The translations under genes were made by a program, and so were the position numbers. The notes beneath the pieces were generated by a model, which made no database searches, had not been told where the DNA came from, and was given only the letters and a program-made list of their open reading frames with translations. A DNA stretch of 64,000 nt from Oscheius dolichura (taxonomy: Eukaryota; Nematoda; Chromadorea; Rhabditida; Rhabditidae), in contig OW051493.1 in assembly GCA_932521035.1 (NCBI GenBank), positions 1,922,001 to 1,986,000 on the forward strand, read 5' to 3'. Of the stretch, positions 1 to 12,424 are shown in pieces. The stretch's first letter is position 1, and each line of letters begins with the position of its first letter.

Positions 1-702
1 AGATGAAACCGTAACCCGGGGGAATATAATATCTGTCGACGCGAAAGAACAGAGAAAGCCAGAGATAAAGTCCAAAGTTCGGGGCAATTTCTTGGAAACG
101 AGCCAAAAAAGCCTCTATTTCCTCCTAGAGGCGAGAACTTTTGAATTGACGGCTCTAAAAATGTTTGTATGGCCTCAGTTTCAACAATTTTGATGGAAAA
201 GAAGTAGTAGACGGTAGAAATTCAGAAATAACGTCGAAAGTTAAGACATTTTTGAAAAAGACCCAAAATAGACCACGTTTCCTCTTTGGGGCGCTCTTCT
301 TTGACTTCCGCCTCTTTCTACCCCCCTTTTCAGCCTATTTGCTATCCATATCTCCTATCAAATCTTTATTGTTTTATATTAGATGGAACAAATGATAATA
401 ACAGTAAAAAAAGCTAAAAGAATGGCTCAAATTTTTTTACAAATAGTCAAAAACTGACGGATTTCTTCTCCAATGTCTTCTTTTCCGAGTTGGCGCTCTT
501 TTGTTTTCCCTTTCTTTAAATAGAACGGTAGTCAACTATTACAATTGATACGTAAAATCTGCCAATTATTTTCCACAGCCAATTCTTTCAAAAATAGTTT
601 ACAAGCAGCCTTTTTATTTCCAATATCACGAAAGCATTTCGAGTGCTCTCGACTCTACTTTCCTTCAAATTTGAATGAAATCAACCGCACAAAGTAGAAT
701 AT
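1..702. other. Intergenic stretch, no gene seen
   Basis: AT-rich sequence with short chance reading frames only. I see no splice-framed coding signal, RNA gene or clear repeat. It lies downstream of the minus-strand nucleoside hydrolase and may hold part of its 3' region. Confidence 0.5.
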
Positions 703-3244
703 TTATTTCCTCCACTGTCCGCTGGTGGTCTTAACCATCCAGTCATCCACAACCATGACATTATACGAGGAGACGAATGTGACCGGAGGACGGGTCCTGT
801 CGATGAGTTTTCCCTGCTCGGCAATGTATTCGTCCTCCTCGTTACTCCACAACACATCCACCCAGTCGACGGCCACCTGTCCCCGGGTCAACCGTCCAGC
901 CAGTTCGACATTCACCCGAAGGGAAGTCTTCTTGTGGATCACAGCCAGGGGGTTGATGGCCGTGGCTACGGCTATCTCGTCACAGTAGGTGTACTGACGG
1001 TTGTTGTTGGCCATCGCTTCTCTTCCTGGAAAGATTTGAGGTTATTTGGGAGAAAATTGGTGATAAACTGACCAACTTTCGTAGCAGCAGACAAGTAACC
1101 GGCAAGCGGAGTACCAGTCTTTAGATGTCGGTCAAAATCAACTTCTTTCTCGTGCTGGAAGAGGAAAATTGGATTAGGGTATTCAAACGAGAGTCTGGCA
1201 GTCAAAAGAGCCCAAAAACAACAAAAAAAGATTGAAAATTTGGCTCATTAGTTGTGACTGAACTTCTAAAATGGTCATTTTTCCTTTCGGACCATTTTCA
1301 ATCCATACCGAAGCTTTAAAATGAGAAAATCTTCGAATAATAGAGACCCAACGGAGTTTTTAGATGGAATACGGTATTTTAAAAGTATTAATTCTCCTTT
1401 TTAATTACTTTCTTTGTAAGAGAGACGGTAATGGTCAAAAATGAAACATTGATAAAAATTATGCAGTTTCCCGCACATTTTGCGTTTTTTTTTTTCGATT
1501 GTAAACCAAAAAGCTACGGTATTTTCACCAATATTCCGTATCCTCTCCATTTCCATACCTTAGGTCCTTCCAAGAAGAACGCCTCCCACGGTACGAGGGT
1601 CAAATTCTTCATTTCCTTCATAACAATGGCCGCTGCTTCCGGATCCCCGTGGAAATTGAACTCGGCTGTTGTTAGGGAATTCACATTCCCAATCCCTAAA
1701 AATCCGTTATTTTTATGGTGAGAAAATGGGGCAACTACCGTAGAAATTGCCTCCCATGATGACGAGTCTATTTGCCTGTTTGATAAAATTCCTATCGAGC
1801 TTGATGGCCAAGGCGATGTTGGTCAATGGTCCGAGACAGACTAGAGTCGCGTCGGGATTCTCCTGAATTTTTCCTAATCCGAAAAATTTGGTTAAACTAA
1901 CCTTGGTAAGGCGGAGAAGAGCCAAGGCGGCGACCTCCGTCTCATGGGAAGTGAAATCCTCGGGCTCTACCTTAGGCCACGCCTCTGGAGCATCGCCAAC
2001 TCCGTCCTTCCCGAAGAAGACATTCTCCGTCTCCGTCCCCCCTTCCTCATCCATCCGAATCAGCGGCCAGGTAGCCCCCTTGTAGACGGGAATTCGGCGG
2101 GTAACATTGTTTGCTCGAAGTGTTCGGAACACATTGGCAGTCGCCTGGTCTACGTTGACACAGCCGTGGACGGTACTGATGGCGATTACCTGGAAATGAG
2201 GGAAGTTGTTGCTAATTTTAGAGAGAAGAAAAACGAATATTCTCAAAAAATTTTATCAACTCCATTTGACCGAAGAAACGAATAACTCATTTCACCAGCC
2301 ATTTATCCCCGTCGCGGTCCAAATAGCGGTGATTAGCAAACGAGAGGGTTTTGACTTTTTTGACTCTTTTTTGGCATTTTCCGTGAAACCACAACTGTCC
2401 TATTGGATTCTTCAAATCAAGAAAAATCTTATATTGTTCTTGAAACGATACTTTTTTCTTTATGCACTGAACGCAACGGGCTAGAAGCGATTTTTACCCA
2501 CTTTTTCCTATTTTTAGCAATATTACAGCCTATATGGCCTTCTGATGCGTCCGCATAACGAAACGATAGTTTGGGAACATATCATAAGGTAGAGTTTGAC
2601 TTGTAGAATTGAAAGCAGTTCAAAATTTGGCTCAGAACGGGCTAGAAGGCCCTGAAAAGGCAAAAATCCCGTTGTGAACCCAATTTGCAGCCTTTTTGTG
2701 CAAAGGAGCCATCTTATCGCGGACAGTCATTTGCCAATCAGTTTTACGATCCAGAAAAGAACCTAAAAGTCAAGAAGCAGCCGAGAGAGTGGCTAGATTC
2801 TATACATTTACAGGATTTCATGGCTAGAACCCCTCTGGTCCCCTTTCAAGCCCCAAGAGTACTGTATCCCTCTTACCTCGGCTTCTGGATGCTGTAGAGC
2901 CAGAGAAATTGCCCGGACATCGTCGGAAACACCGTCAGTATCTAAAATGGCCCGTTACAAATGAAAACAATTTAAAGTACCGATAATGAGCTTCGTTTTT
3001 CCGCCGCTGTATCCATTTTTGAAGGATTCTTCGGTGGGTGCGCTGGTCGCGAAGGGAACATTATTCAATCCAACGGCCGACATGACCAAGACGAGCAGAA
3101 GACTGACTAAAAACCGGAGGGGATTATATCGGGTTTAACCGGGCATCTTGCCCTAGCTGATTAGATAACAACCGGGGGAAAGGTGTTAGAATTTTGTTGC
3201 GTCTTATTTTGGGAAAGAAGGGAGCTGGGGGAACCACCTTTCAT
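703..3244 (-). CDS. Secreted inosine-uridine-type nucleoside hydrolase
   Basis: It should hydrolyse the N-glycosidic bond of nucleosides to give base and ribose. Exons on the minus strand: 3244-3238 (inferred start), 3106-2981, 2941-2877, 2189-1739, 1695-1559, 1154-1073, 1025-703; phases join cleanly to about 396 aa. Family signs: the N-terminal Asp-rich calcium loop reads [11 protein letters not shown], followed by [10 protein letters not shown], then [32 protein letters not shown] (the catalytic Asn region) and a C-terminal [13 protein letters not shown] hydrophobic leader ([15 protein letters not shown]) points to secretion or the lysosome. The 7-base first exon is a guess; an alternative start is the ATG at 3081. 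The fourth exon carries an in-frame 27-base segment (near 1880-1906) that looks intron-like but cannot be spliced out in frame. Family assignment is secure; exact substrate is not. Confidence 0.88.
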
Positions 3245-3408
3245 CCTGGAACTGAACTGTCTGAGTAAACTGTGTTCAAACTTCGTTTTCCGCGGGAGAC
3301 AGGGTCAAAAAAGCGAGAGAGGAAAGAGCAGTCTGGGAACTGTTTGGCAATAACGACCAGCTGGGGAAGGGAGGCGGAAATGACACGCCAGACAGGGGAA
3401 CGGCCCCC

Positions 3409-3415
3409 TTATATA
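3409..3415 (-). promoter_or_regulatory. TATA box upstream of the nucleoside hydrolase
   Basis: CTATATAAG on the minus strand lies about 165 bases upstream of the inferred start at 3244, in the orientation of that gene. Assignment is by motif and position only. Confidence 0.4.
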
Positions 3416-3559
3416 GGGGAGGGAATAAATGGACGTGTTTAGGGGACGTGGGGTTAGATTAGATAGCCGAAAAGATGGGAGAAGATATTGTGATCATAGT
3501 CTATTTCCCCCGGAAATTTCACTGATCTTTAAGGTGCTCGTAGACCTTCAAGTATAACC

Positions 3560-3690
3560 TTCCTAGGCGACACAGCTGTCTAGATGTGGCCTTCTTGGCG
3601 ACACAGCTGTCTAGCTGTGGCCTTCTTGGCGACACAGCTGTCTAGCTGTGGCCTTCTTGGCGACACAGCGGGCTAACTGTGGCGATTCAA
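3560..3690. repeat. Minisatellite array 1 (GGCGACACAGCTGTCTA unit)
   Basis: About four tandem units of roughly 30 bases built on GGCGACACAGCTGTCTAACT / GTGGCCTTCTT. Each unit is an imperfect hairpin: CACAG pairs with CTGTG around a GTCT loop. The same unit recurs near 8271-8506, 18268-18354 and, more diverged, 40753-40974. Confidence 0.85.
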
Positions 3691-4428
3691 CTCGAGGCGA
3701 TTCAGCTTTCTAAACTGTGAAAATGGCTGTTTTGTTGCAACTTCAACGTTGAGGAGAAAAAATCGAAAGAAGGAAACATTTGAAGGATTAGCGCGCTAGT
3801 CCTAAGATTACCGACCTTTTCCTTATTTATTGCACTGGTCCAGGACCCTAAAGATGGAAATAAGTATATCTGTACCATTACTTATAGAGAGACTGGAGAA
3901 ATGGTGTCTCCAGGCTGCAGAATACAGTCGAAATACTCCCAGAGGAGAAAACCCCACCGAAACAGTCTTTTGTCATTGAGAGCATTTTCACAGCCTTTCT
4001 CGCCCGCAAATTGGGATCTGTCTCCTTCTGGGGAGCCTTCTATAGAGAAAAAAAGAACGGAGAAACTGAGAAAATGGACAGAAACAAACCTGAAAAGTAG
4101 ACGGCGGGTCGCATCATTGTTTTTCCCTGAAACAGTCAGCTGAATGAGAGAATGGCGGTGTCATCATCACAGATCTCATTAGAATTCCTCCTTCTCGTGG
4201 GCTGCTTGCGAAATTTCCGGAAGTTTGGCTCTAAAATTGAGAATTTAGTCGTCTAGTCACCGTTTAATTTTCAAAAATCCTGTTTATCCCCTCCCCTCTC
4301 TCCAGAGAGGGTAATATAATGAAAGAAGCCCCGTAATCCGTGTCGATCCTCGTTGACCTCCTCTCCATTTTGTGGGGATTCCAATATCATTCTCTACCAC
4401 TTCATCCTCCCGTTTTTTTCTACGGAAA

Positions 4429-7400
4429 ATGGAATTCGAAGCCGAAGTTCATGCTGAACTGGAGCCGGAAGCGCCCCTAGCCGTGGAGGAGGTCACCACT
4501 ACTCCGCACATGCCGGACCCACCGACCGCCTTGGTGGACATCACTTGCCAGGATGAGAAGGGGAACTCGGCACTGATGCTAGCCGCCGGGGAGGATCGCA
4601 TCCTCCTGGTACAACACATTCTTCATATGGCTTTAGAGACTGGGAGATTGGAACAGGTAAGGCAGTATTGTTGAACATTGAAATGCAATGGGAAATAGTC
4701 TTCTAGTCAACTCGAAATAAAAAATACTATCGATTGCTAGTGGACGCATTGCTTATTCACGACTTTCCAAAAATTAGCCAGCTAAACCAATTCTTTTCTT
4801 TGTAGTCATCTTGAAACTCGAAAAGATGCGGTCAATTATGAGTAGGAATTCCACGTACTCTAGGGGTATTAGCGAAGGTTTTGTTTGTAGACGTTTCACT
4901 TTTACCAGACTCAGACAACCCGCTGTTACTCATCTTCGTGTCTCTGTTTCTCTCCTTCTTTTCCTCTCCCTCGAAATTGACCCCAATTATCCATATTCCC
5001 TGCCGATAAAAAGTTGTACTTGTCCGGGTGACGACGTCATTTTTGCACTTTGAGATGGATAAACGATACAGACAGAAACAATGAGGCTCGTGTAGTTTGT
5101 TGTGAACTTTTAGTCATCTACAAGAAGTAACTCAAAGGGAGAGCATTTGTAAAAGTAGCCGCAATAGAACAGACAAAAATCACATTTCAATGGTTTTTTT
5201 TTCCTCTTCGTAAGAAAAGAAAACTGCGAGCTACTGTCTTTTCTTCAATTCTCAAAAAATATCGACAACACCTCAAAATACCCCGTTTTGATCGAGAAAA
5301 TGCTATTATTTACAGTCCGTTTTGCTGGTGCAGTAGCAGTCTGGCCGCCGATCAAAATGAAAATGTATCAAATGCACCAAAAACATTTTGAAAATGTAGC
5401 AATCCGGCGGGAATCATTCCGTCCGAATCAGTCCGGCCGTGTATCATTCCGGCCAAGTTTTTCTGCAGTCACGTACACAAAAGTATTTTCAAACAAGCTT
5501 TTTGCTGATTTTTTCCGATTTTCTTCAGAATTTTCTCTCTATCTCCGGAAACTGTTTTTGATGGTATTTATTTCTTTTCTTGTGCTTTTCTATGTTCCCT
5601 TGTCGTCTCTTACACTAACTTCTCTAGATATTGGTACATACATATGATCTACTATACTAACTGAAGAAAAAATGACTCCAACAACTAAAATTATCGGAGA
5701 TAGACTAATGAGATTTAAAAGAAAAAATACTGACGACAGTGAAGTTTATGAATGTTATTACAAGTAAGTTTTTTTTTAAAATTCTAAGCCTTTTTCTTTA
5801 GGAAGCGCTCATTTTCAACCTACAACCTTCAATCCATCTTTACGAACAGAAATAATCCCTGGAAAAATGTTCTTCCCTCTATGAATGCGCCTTAGAGCCC
5901 TTCCTTTTATAGATGTTTCAGGGGTAACGTTTGCATATGGTTTGATCAAAGGTTCAGTCGCCAATATAATCAGCACAGATCGAAAATGTATCATATTTTA
6001 TATTTGCATTTGGATATTTACATAGCTTTCAGAATTTTTCACATATTTTGAAGAAAAAAAACATATCTGTATGGTACAAATAACGTTCCCGCGAGATATC
6101 CGAAAGAAATGTGGAACTGTGCAATTGTTCATGAACACATCCTTCGTACGACTAACGCAGTCGAGCGATGGCATCGCTCGCTAAAGGTTAGTCTTTTCAT
6201 TTCTTGAAGTAATTTTCTATTTATAGACCGTTCTATACACTAATGGTTCCTTAGCAAGGGCCAAGTTATCCTTGCTCATCCCAAAAATACAAAAAGAATC
6301 TTTAACAACAGTTAAAACACGAGATATTCTATTTCAGTGCCCAGATATTCAATTAAAGCAGAGGATGCGAATTCAAGAAATTATTAAAGATAAACGACTG
6401 CGACAAATTATATCATCACGACAACATCCCTGCCCACTACCTGATCTGGCAGAGCTGGATGTCATTGGAGACATATTACGAATGATATTTTCTAAATCGT
6501 ATCGTTTATGTAGATATTATTTGATGGTCTGTTGTCAAAAATATGCTTAATAAAAGCCTCTTCATATATTTAACAAGTCTTTTCTAATTTTTGTAAGCCT
6601 TGGGATGTTGGAAATGTTCGACTTTGAGTAAAAACAGGAAAATCGGAAAAAATCGGCAAAAAGCTTGTTTGAAAATACTGTTGTGTACGTGACTGCAGAA
6701 AAACTTGGCCGGGATGATACACGGGTGGACTGATTTGGGCGGAATGACGATGGCCAGAATGATTTTGAAATTTTTGAAAGCGGCCAAAATGAACGCAGCC
6801 ATTTTGATTGGCGGCCAGACTGCTACTGCACCGTTTTGGAACGGGGGAAAATACCGTTTTAAAGGACTTATTGAAATTCTTCGAAAAGTTTCCTGAGTCG
6901 TGCATTGATGTTTCCCAGTTCTCGGAACTTTTCTAGTAATGACGAAGCGCACAAAATTTCCATCAGTGTAGGAAATTGCTGAAATTATTCGGAAGGGGGA
7001 TAATTCGTCTGACTATTTCGTTCTTTTTGCTAATCTTCATATTTCTGGTCCTGATGATGCGAAATTCCGACGGTCTAGCCGCCCTGGACATAGCAATTCG
7101 TCGTGGAGCGGGCCGATCCGCTGCTCTCATCGCTGAGGCGGCTTCAACGGAGAGAAGAAGAAAAAAGGTGGGTTAATTACCGACTCCTCCCATCTGGGAG
7201 CTAACAGGCCCGACTGCGACGAGTCAGCACCTCGGCTTGTGTTCTTCGTCGTCACGAGCGATACCACCACGAGCCGACATCTCGGATCAAAGACGTCGAG
7301 GAGATGGCCCGACGGCGGAAGGAGGAAATCGAACGGATTGAGGTGGCCGACGACGAGGCTGAAGCAGACAACTGGAAACGGTAAGCTTTCATTTTTACCT

Positions 7401-8695
7401 ATTTCTGACTATTTTCCCCCGTTCCTGATGATGCAGTCGGGCTGTTTTGGGAGACATTTATCCCCCGGGGGCAGCTAATTGGTGGCTGGCTCGATTTTCT
7501 TCAAAATAAATGACGACAGCCGGCCAAATGATCACTTTTTTTTTGCGCTCTCATGGCAAAATGAGAGCCTTCTTGGTTCAAATATGACTTCAACACATTA
7601 TTATTAGCTTTGTAGGGTTACTATAGCAGGAATTATTACCCTAAAGTGGCAAGAACAGAAACAGGTGTTAAAACTACCGGCAACAGAAATAAATAAAAAT
7701 TTTGCTGTATTGCTTTCCAGACGAGACTGGCCTTGAATGCCCAGCTACAGACCCGGCTACAGTAACCCAAAAAGAGAAATTAACAAACTTATAGAAGACA
7801 CCCACCAGTCGTGAAGCAAAGAACCGTCTCAAATGACTCCATCTCACCGGCAGGAGCCGACAACCCCGGAGAGAAGAATTTCGCCCAAAAAGCGGTCTCC
7901 TCTCTGACGGAGAAGCTCTCCAATGTGTTGAGGTCCAAAAAAGTGAGATTTTCTATCCGTGTCAGAATCTTTGAGGCTTAGAATCGTATCGAGACCCTTC
8001 CACCGCTCGATCCAAAGCGTTTAAATTCACAGAACAGAAAGAAACAGTCGTCTCTGGATCAGCCGGTGAGACGGACGGCGATATTCAGAAGATAAATTGA
8101 GAAATTGCAGGGGCCCTCTACTTCTAGTGCGGTTGAAGCAGACGACGAAATTGAGACACTGGGACCGGATGGATTCTATCCATCGGAAGAGAAAGGTAAG
8201 ATCTTTTCCTCTTTGCCGTATTCCCGCAAGGTTCTGGGCTGCCTCAATAAGGTCCCGACCGAAATTACGGTCCTTCCTAGGCGACACAACTGTCTAACTG
8301 TGGCCATTCTAGGCGACACAGCTGTCTAACTGTGGCCATTCTAGGCGACACAGCTGGCTAACTGTGGCCATTCTAGGCGACACAGCTGGCTAACTGTGGC
8401 CTTCCGTGGTGACGGCGACACATCTGTCTAACTGTGGCCTTCTAGGCGACACAGCTGTCTAACTGTGGCCATTCGAGGCGACACAGCTGTCTAACTGTGG
8501 CCATTCTCACAAGGGATGTTCGTAACCTTACGCGTGTTGTGTGCTAATTGCGAGAGGATACTGTAACCCGATACACAGCAACTTTTATCCTTCCAAAAAA
8601 GTCCTCCATTTTCAGTAATAGCCGCTTCGTACCGTTTCCCGAAGATTCTCAGCCGTCGTCGCCGTGCCGCCAGCGAGCATCGCTCTCCCAAATAA
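4429..8695 (+). CDS. Ankyrin-repeat protein, partly resolved
   Basis: Exons: 4429-4656, an exon of uncertain start ending at 7167, 7208-7380, 7795-7942, 7982-8065, 8111-8195, 8616-8695. From 7208 on, every junction is in phase and ends at TAA. The first exon encodes an acidic leader and an ankyrin-like GNSALMLAAGEDRILLVQHI; the next gives NSDGLAALDIAIRRGAG, a typical ankyrin helix pair. Then follow a basic RRRKKARLRR stretch, the charged helix ARRRKEEIERIEVADDEAEA, and a Ser/Pro-rich tail ending RRRRAASEHRSPK. The intron 4657 to about 7000 carries a MULE-like transposon and the last intron carries a minisatellite. No clear acceptor is visible for the second exon, so a part may be missing or broken by the insertion. 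Likely a cytoplasmic scaffold; I do not recognise the exact family. Confidence 0.6.
5327..6832 (+). mobile_element. MULE-like DNA transposon with 200-bp inverted ends
   Basis: Two arms of about 200 bases, 5327-5530 and 6632-6832, are inverted copies of each other: both outer ends carry GGTGCAGTAGCAGTCTGGCC and both inner ends carry the GTACGTGACTGCAG / AAGCTTGTTTGAAAATA blocks. The interior encodes transposase remnants. Long inverted ends plus a FLYWCH-like start and an NAVERWHRSL motif fit the Mutator-like (MULE) families of nematodes. The flanks hold GTTTTG on each side, a possible but imperfect target duplication. It sits in an intron of the ankyrin gene, in the same orientation. Confidence 0.75.
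5671..6550 (+). pseudogene. Remnant MULE transposase
   Basis: Fragments in order: from 5671, MTPTTKIIGDRLMRFKRKN followed by Y-E-C-Y-Y, resembling the start of a FLYWCH zinc finger; around 6091-6185, YPKEMWNCAIVHEHILRTTN then AVERWHRSLK, the conserved C-terminal MULE motif; after a GTTAGT...ATAG intron, a helical segment 6227-6550 ending in a stop. The DDE catalytic core expected between the finger and the WH motif is absent (under 350 bases remain), so the element is not autonomous. Confidence in MULE origin is good; exact exon borders are not certain. Confidence 0.65.
8271..8506. repeat. Minisatellite array 2 inside an intron
   Basis: About seven units of GGCGACACAGCTGTCTAACT / GTGGCCATTCTA, roughly 31 bases each, lying in the last intron of the ankyrin gene. 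One unit has the variant CCTTCCGTGGTGACGGCGACA, which also occurs in the array at 18268. Confidence 0.88.
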
Positions 8696-8779
8696 GACCC
8701 AACCAGTTAGCTAGATGATCCAAGTGAACCACTTACAGTCCCGACCACAGCTACATCTCCTCTCAAGTGGCCGCCATTC

Positions 8780-8788
8780 ATTTATAAA
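8780..8788 (+). promoter_or_regulatory. Possible TATA box of the first cuticlin gene
   Basis: TTTATAAAC lies about 100 bases before the start codon at 8886 in a region without coding sequence. Motif only. Confidence 0.35.
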
Positions 8789-8885
8789 CAGCACGTTTCT
8801 TCTTATCAGATTCCGTCTCTTTTCATTCCCTTTTCCCCTTTTTTGACATTATAATTAGAAAAAAATAAAGTTCTATTCAGAGAAT

Positions 8886-11800
8886 ATGAGTTGGCTATTT
8901 TTATTTCTATTGCCGTTGGTCGGCTCGATTCCCGTGGATAATGGGGTCGAGGGAGAGCCGGAAATCGAGTGCGGTCCGACTTCTATCACAGTTAATTTCA
9001 ATACGAGAAATGTCTTCCAAGGTCACGTCTATGTCAAGGGCCTCTTCGACCAGACCGGATGCCGGAATGACGAAGGAGGACGACAGGTAACTTTATCTTC
9101 TGCCCTGAAATTGAAAAGAACAAAATCTCCACCTTGGAATCTTTGTTTTTTTGGGGAGAATGAAAGAGGCAGACAAAATCCCTTGGTCATCCTGCCCGAT
9201 ATTATAACGGGAAGTTGAAACTGGGAAAATTTCAATTTTGTTATGACCTTTTCCACAATCCTATTTTCCTCATTGATTTATTGTTTTCTAGGCAAAACTC
9301 AGTCTCGTTGCTTGTGCTTATTGCATGAGCTATTCTATTCGGGATTATAACGGCAATTGGAACCCGAGGAATTTCTATTTTTCATACTTTCCTAATCTTG
9401 TTCAGATATAGGCACCCCCGCTTACTTTTTTAGCTTCCAGAGGGGAAGACATTCCTGCTCCCTAAAATAGCAGAAACTATAGTTCTGAAGGCTTACGGTA
9501 TCCTCAGCTAGTAATTATTAACCTAAAGGCGTAAATCGTTCAGTAACACCTGTTTCGCCCATTGGAAAACATAATTATAAGCTTCCCTCTTGTTGTTCGA
9601 ATACAGTCACCCCGAAACTGTAATTTCTCGCACTTTTAGCCTCCAGAAGGTGGTGGAGCACTGGCACCTGCACTCGCACCTGTTGCCCCGACTGCTGATA
9701 GAAATATCAGCCCGGCTGGAATCTACCTTCCCACCTTTCTTTTCCGAGCGAAACGAGCACCAGCACCACAAAATGTTCAGGGTTTCCGCACTAATACGAA
9801 TGCTCGCTTGCCTGCTTTCTAACCGCTAATTCTGATGAATTTTTCTACTGTAAGAAGCTATTTTCAGGTAGCGGGAATAGAACTCCCATTTGATACGTGT
9901 AATGTAGCCAGGACAAGGAGTCTCAACCCTCGGGGAGTCTACGTCTCGGCGACCATTGTCATCAGCTTTCATCCACAGTTTGTGACCAAGGTTGACAGGT
10001 ACAGTAAGCTACTTTTGAAAGAATAGTCAGGGAGTTTTTACCTACATTATCTGGAAGAAAATGAGTTGCAGAAAAGTGGCGGGAAACGGCGATTTTTCCG
10101 TTCTGGAGGCCTCCCCACTGATTTTGTGACTTGGAAAGCCGCGGTTATCATTTTGCTCAGGTTTTTCGGCCAAAGTTCAATTCACCGATCACCAGAAAAT
10201 TCTACACTTTTTAAGTCTAAAAACTCCTAAATCCTTCGTTTTTTTGAAAGAGAAAGGTCCGAAATTTCTGGTTTTCAGGGCCTATCGAGTGCAGTGCTTC
10301 TACATGGAGGCGGATAAGACGGTCTCGACGAATCTCGAAGTCTCCGAGCTGACGACAGCCTTCCAGACGGCGGTCAGTCCGCTGTTCATTGTTCACTCTC
10401 CGGAGAAAAGAGGCACTCTGGACAGATAGCCGAGATAGGAATCTTGTTATGAGGACCGGATTAGACGACCACCGGCCGGCGGAGATAGGGATGATGACGG
10501 TGACCTTGGACAGAGAGTGGCATTGTCTCAATCGGAAGAAGACGGCGGAGAAGAAGAAGACAAACGAGCCATTCAGATAACATCTGTATTAGGAAAAATG
10601 ACTCATTTTTGAGGGGGAAATGGGGGAAACGACTTGAAATGGCCCCTACCTCACTTCAAGGGGCAATAAGACCAAAAAATGAGTATTTTTGAGATTAGAA
10701 AGGCAAGAATTGGCTGAAAATACCCTATTAGTGGAGAGAGAAACATTTTCCAGGTAGTACCTCTGCCAATTTGCCGTTATGAGATCTTGGACGGCGGCCC
10801 GACCGGCGAGCCAGTACAATTTGCTACTATTGGGCAACAGGTAGTTTTAGTTTCAGTCAGAGGATCGAATTGAATACCGAATCAGGTTCTTTATTTGAAT
10901 TAACACCGTAACCAAACGTAACCAAAGAGAAAGAATCCCACAATTTAGATATCTTTTGGCGCTCGTTCGTAAGCAGTCTACAGCCAGGACATGCTCCAGA
11001 CCTTCGAAGGGCTCGTGTTACCCTTTTTCTAGCTTTCTAGTGGTTAGAGACCCCGCTAAATGGGATATTTATCGCTGCTCGCCGCGAGAAAATATCGAAA
11101 TATGAAGAAAAATACCTTCAATTGATCGAAAAGCGACAAAAGTAGTCGGTCTACTGGCAGACGCCGGCATTCTCGAGCCTAGGACAGTGGAGTTTGGGTA
11201 AAGAACCTTTCCCGAGAAAGAATCCCACAATTTCTTGGGCTCATTTCGGTAGGAATGTAAAAACACCGCCTGCTTTTACTATGCATCTGACTAAATCACT
11301 CAAACCGGCGTTTTCTTCTGTCTCAACTCAACTATTTCTAGAAAATTGGTTATCTTCTTTTAGTGGGTGGAATATTTCGATATTTGGTTCGAGTAGTTGT
11401 CTATTTATAATCAGAAAGTTTCGTACAATTCCCCTTCTAGGTCTACCACCGTTGGGTTTGTGAATCCGAGACGACGGACACCTTCTGCGCTGTGGTTCAT
11501 ACCTGTACAGTAGACGACGGGAACGGCGACACGGTCCAGATTCTCAACGACGACGGCTGCGCCTTGGATCGCTTTCTTTTGAACAATCTAGAGTACCCAG
11601 GAGATCTCATGGCCGGCCAGGTTCCCCAATTTTTGGTTTTCAAATCTCAAACTGTTGTTCAGGAAGCCCATGTGTATAAATACGCGGACCGGGCGCAATT
11701 ATTCTACCAATGTCAGATTAGTATCACCATCAAGGAACCAAATATGGAATGCCCCCGTCCACAGTGCCCCGAGCCGGAGGGATTTGGAGCTTTGAGCTCG

Positions 11801-12424
11801 AAGGGGACGACAGGAGGCGGGGGAGCAGCTCCCGGAGCGAATAGAGCCACTCCTCCGTCGAGGAGGGTCTTGAGAAGGAGAAGAAGGGAGACTATCTGGG
11901 GAGGGGAGAATACGATGGACGTCAGGGCCGAGATCAGCGCTATGGAAATTAGCGATAAGGTACGGTACCATCATCTATGGCTATATTGAGCCGCGTCAAT
12001 CCACCCTCAATGGCCTAGTGATGGACTGACGCACACCAACAGTAGAACATCGCGGGTTCGATCCCCGCTTGTGAAAATCCTATTTGCTTTTTTGCGTTAT
12101 GCTTGATAATGATTGAACAGCACCATATATCCGGGGAAAAAATCTACTTGCTCGCGGAACTCCACCGCTAGGCCGAACAGCTACAAAATCCTTGGCTTCC
12201 AGAAGAATCAGGCGTTGGCATTGCAAAATGAAGAGAAGTTGTTCATTGCTCCGAATATTTGCATGTCCCCCTTGGTTGCTTCACTCGCCGGGACGACTGG
12301 CATCATCCTCCTGGCGGCTGGCTCCTTACTGGGTACTGTCACCCCTCCCCTCCTTATAAATAGCCAACTATTTCCAGGAAGCACGTTGCTACGGCCAAAA
12401 AATCACAGACGAAGTGTTTTATGA
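8886..12424 (+). CDS. ZP-domain cuticlin, cut-1 type (copy 1)
   Basis: Cuticlins are secreted, membrane-tethered proteins cut by furin and polymerised into cuticle through the ZP domain. Exons: 8886-9086, 9868-9998, 10279-10372, 10754-10840, 11441-11620, 11663-11964, 12121-12332, 12378-12424; all phases join (417 aa). The leader MSWLFLFLLPLVGS is followed directly by IPVDNGVEGEPEIECGPTSI, the strongly conserved cut-1 family N terminus. ZP blocks include FNTRNVFQGHVYVKGLFD, SLNPRGV, TVDDGNGDTVQILNDDGCAL and AHVYKYADRAQLFYQCQI. A polybasic RRVLRRRRRE site is the likely furin cleavage point, followed by a spacer, a hydrophobic segment (VASLAGTTGIILLAAGSLL) and a short cytoplasmic tail. It is closely related to the copy at 14544 but has one extra intron (10373-10753). 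Confidence 0.93.
11990..12075 (+). repeat. tRNA-like sequence in a cuticlin intron
   Basis: Contains GGCCTAGTGATGG, like a tRNA A box, and GCGGGTTCGATCCCCGC, a perfect T-arm with B box. I cannot fold a matching acceptor stem, so a functional tRNA is unlikely. It shares AACATCGCGGGTTC with the element at 16978, which suggests one tRNA-derived repeat family. Confidence 0.6.

Larger units (their letters stand above)
3245..4428. other. Intergenic stretch with promoter and minisatellite
   Basis: Divergent intergenic region between the minus-strand nucleoside hydrolase and the plus-strand ankyrin gene. It holds the TATA motif at 3409 and the minisatellite at 3560-3690. An 80-codon frame at 3901 shows no family similarity and I do not call it a gene. 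Confidence 0.5.

Noticed and set aside
5288-5647. 119-codon plus-strand frame
   Set aside because: Lies across the left inverted end of the MULE-like element and has no transposase motif.
11990-12075. Functional tRNA gene
   Set aside because: T-arm is good but acceptor stem and anticodon arm cannot be closed by eye.
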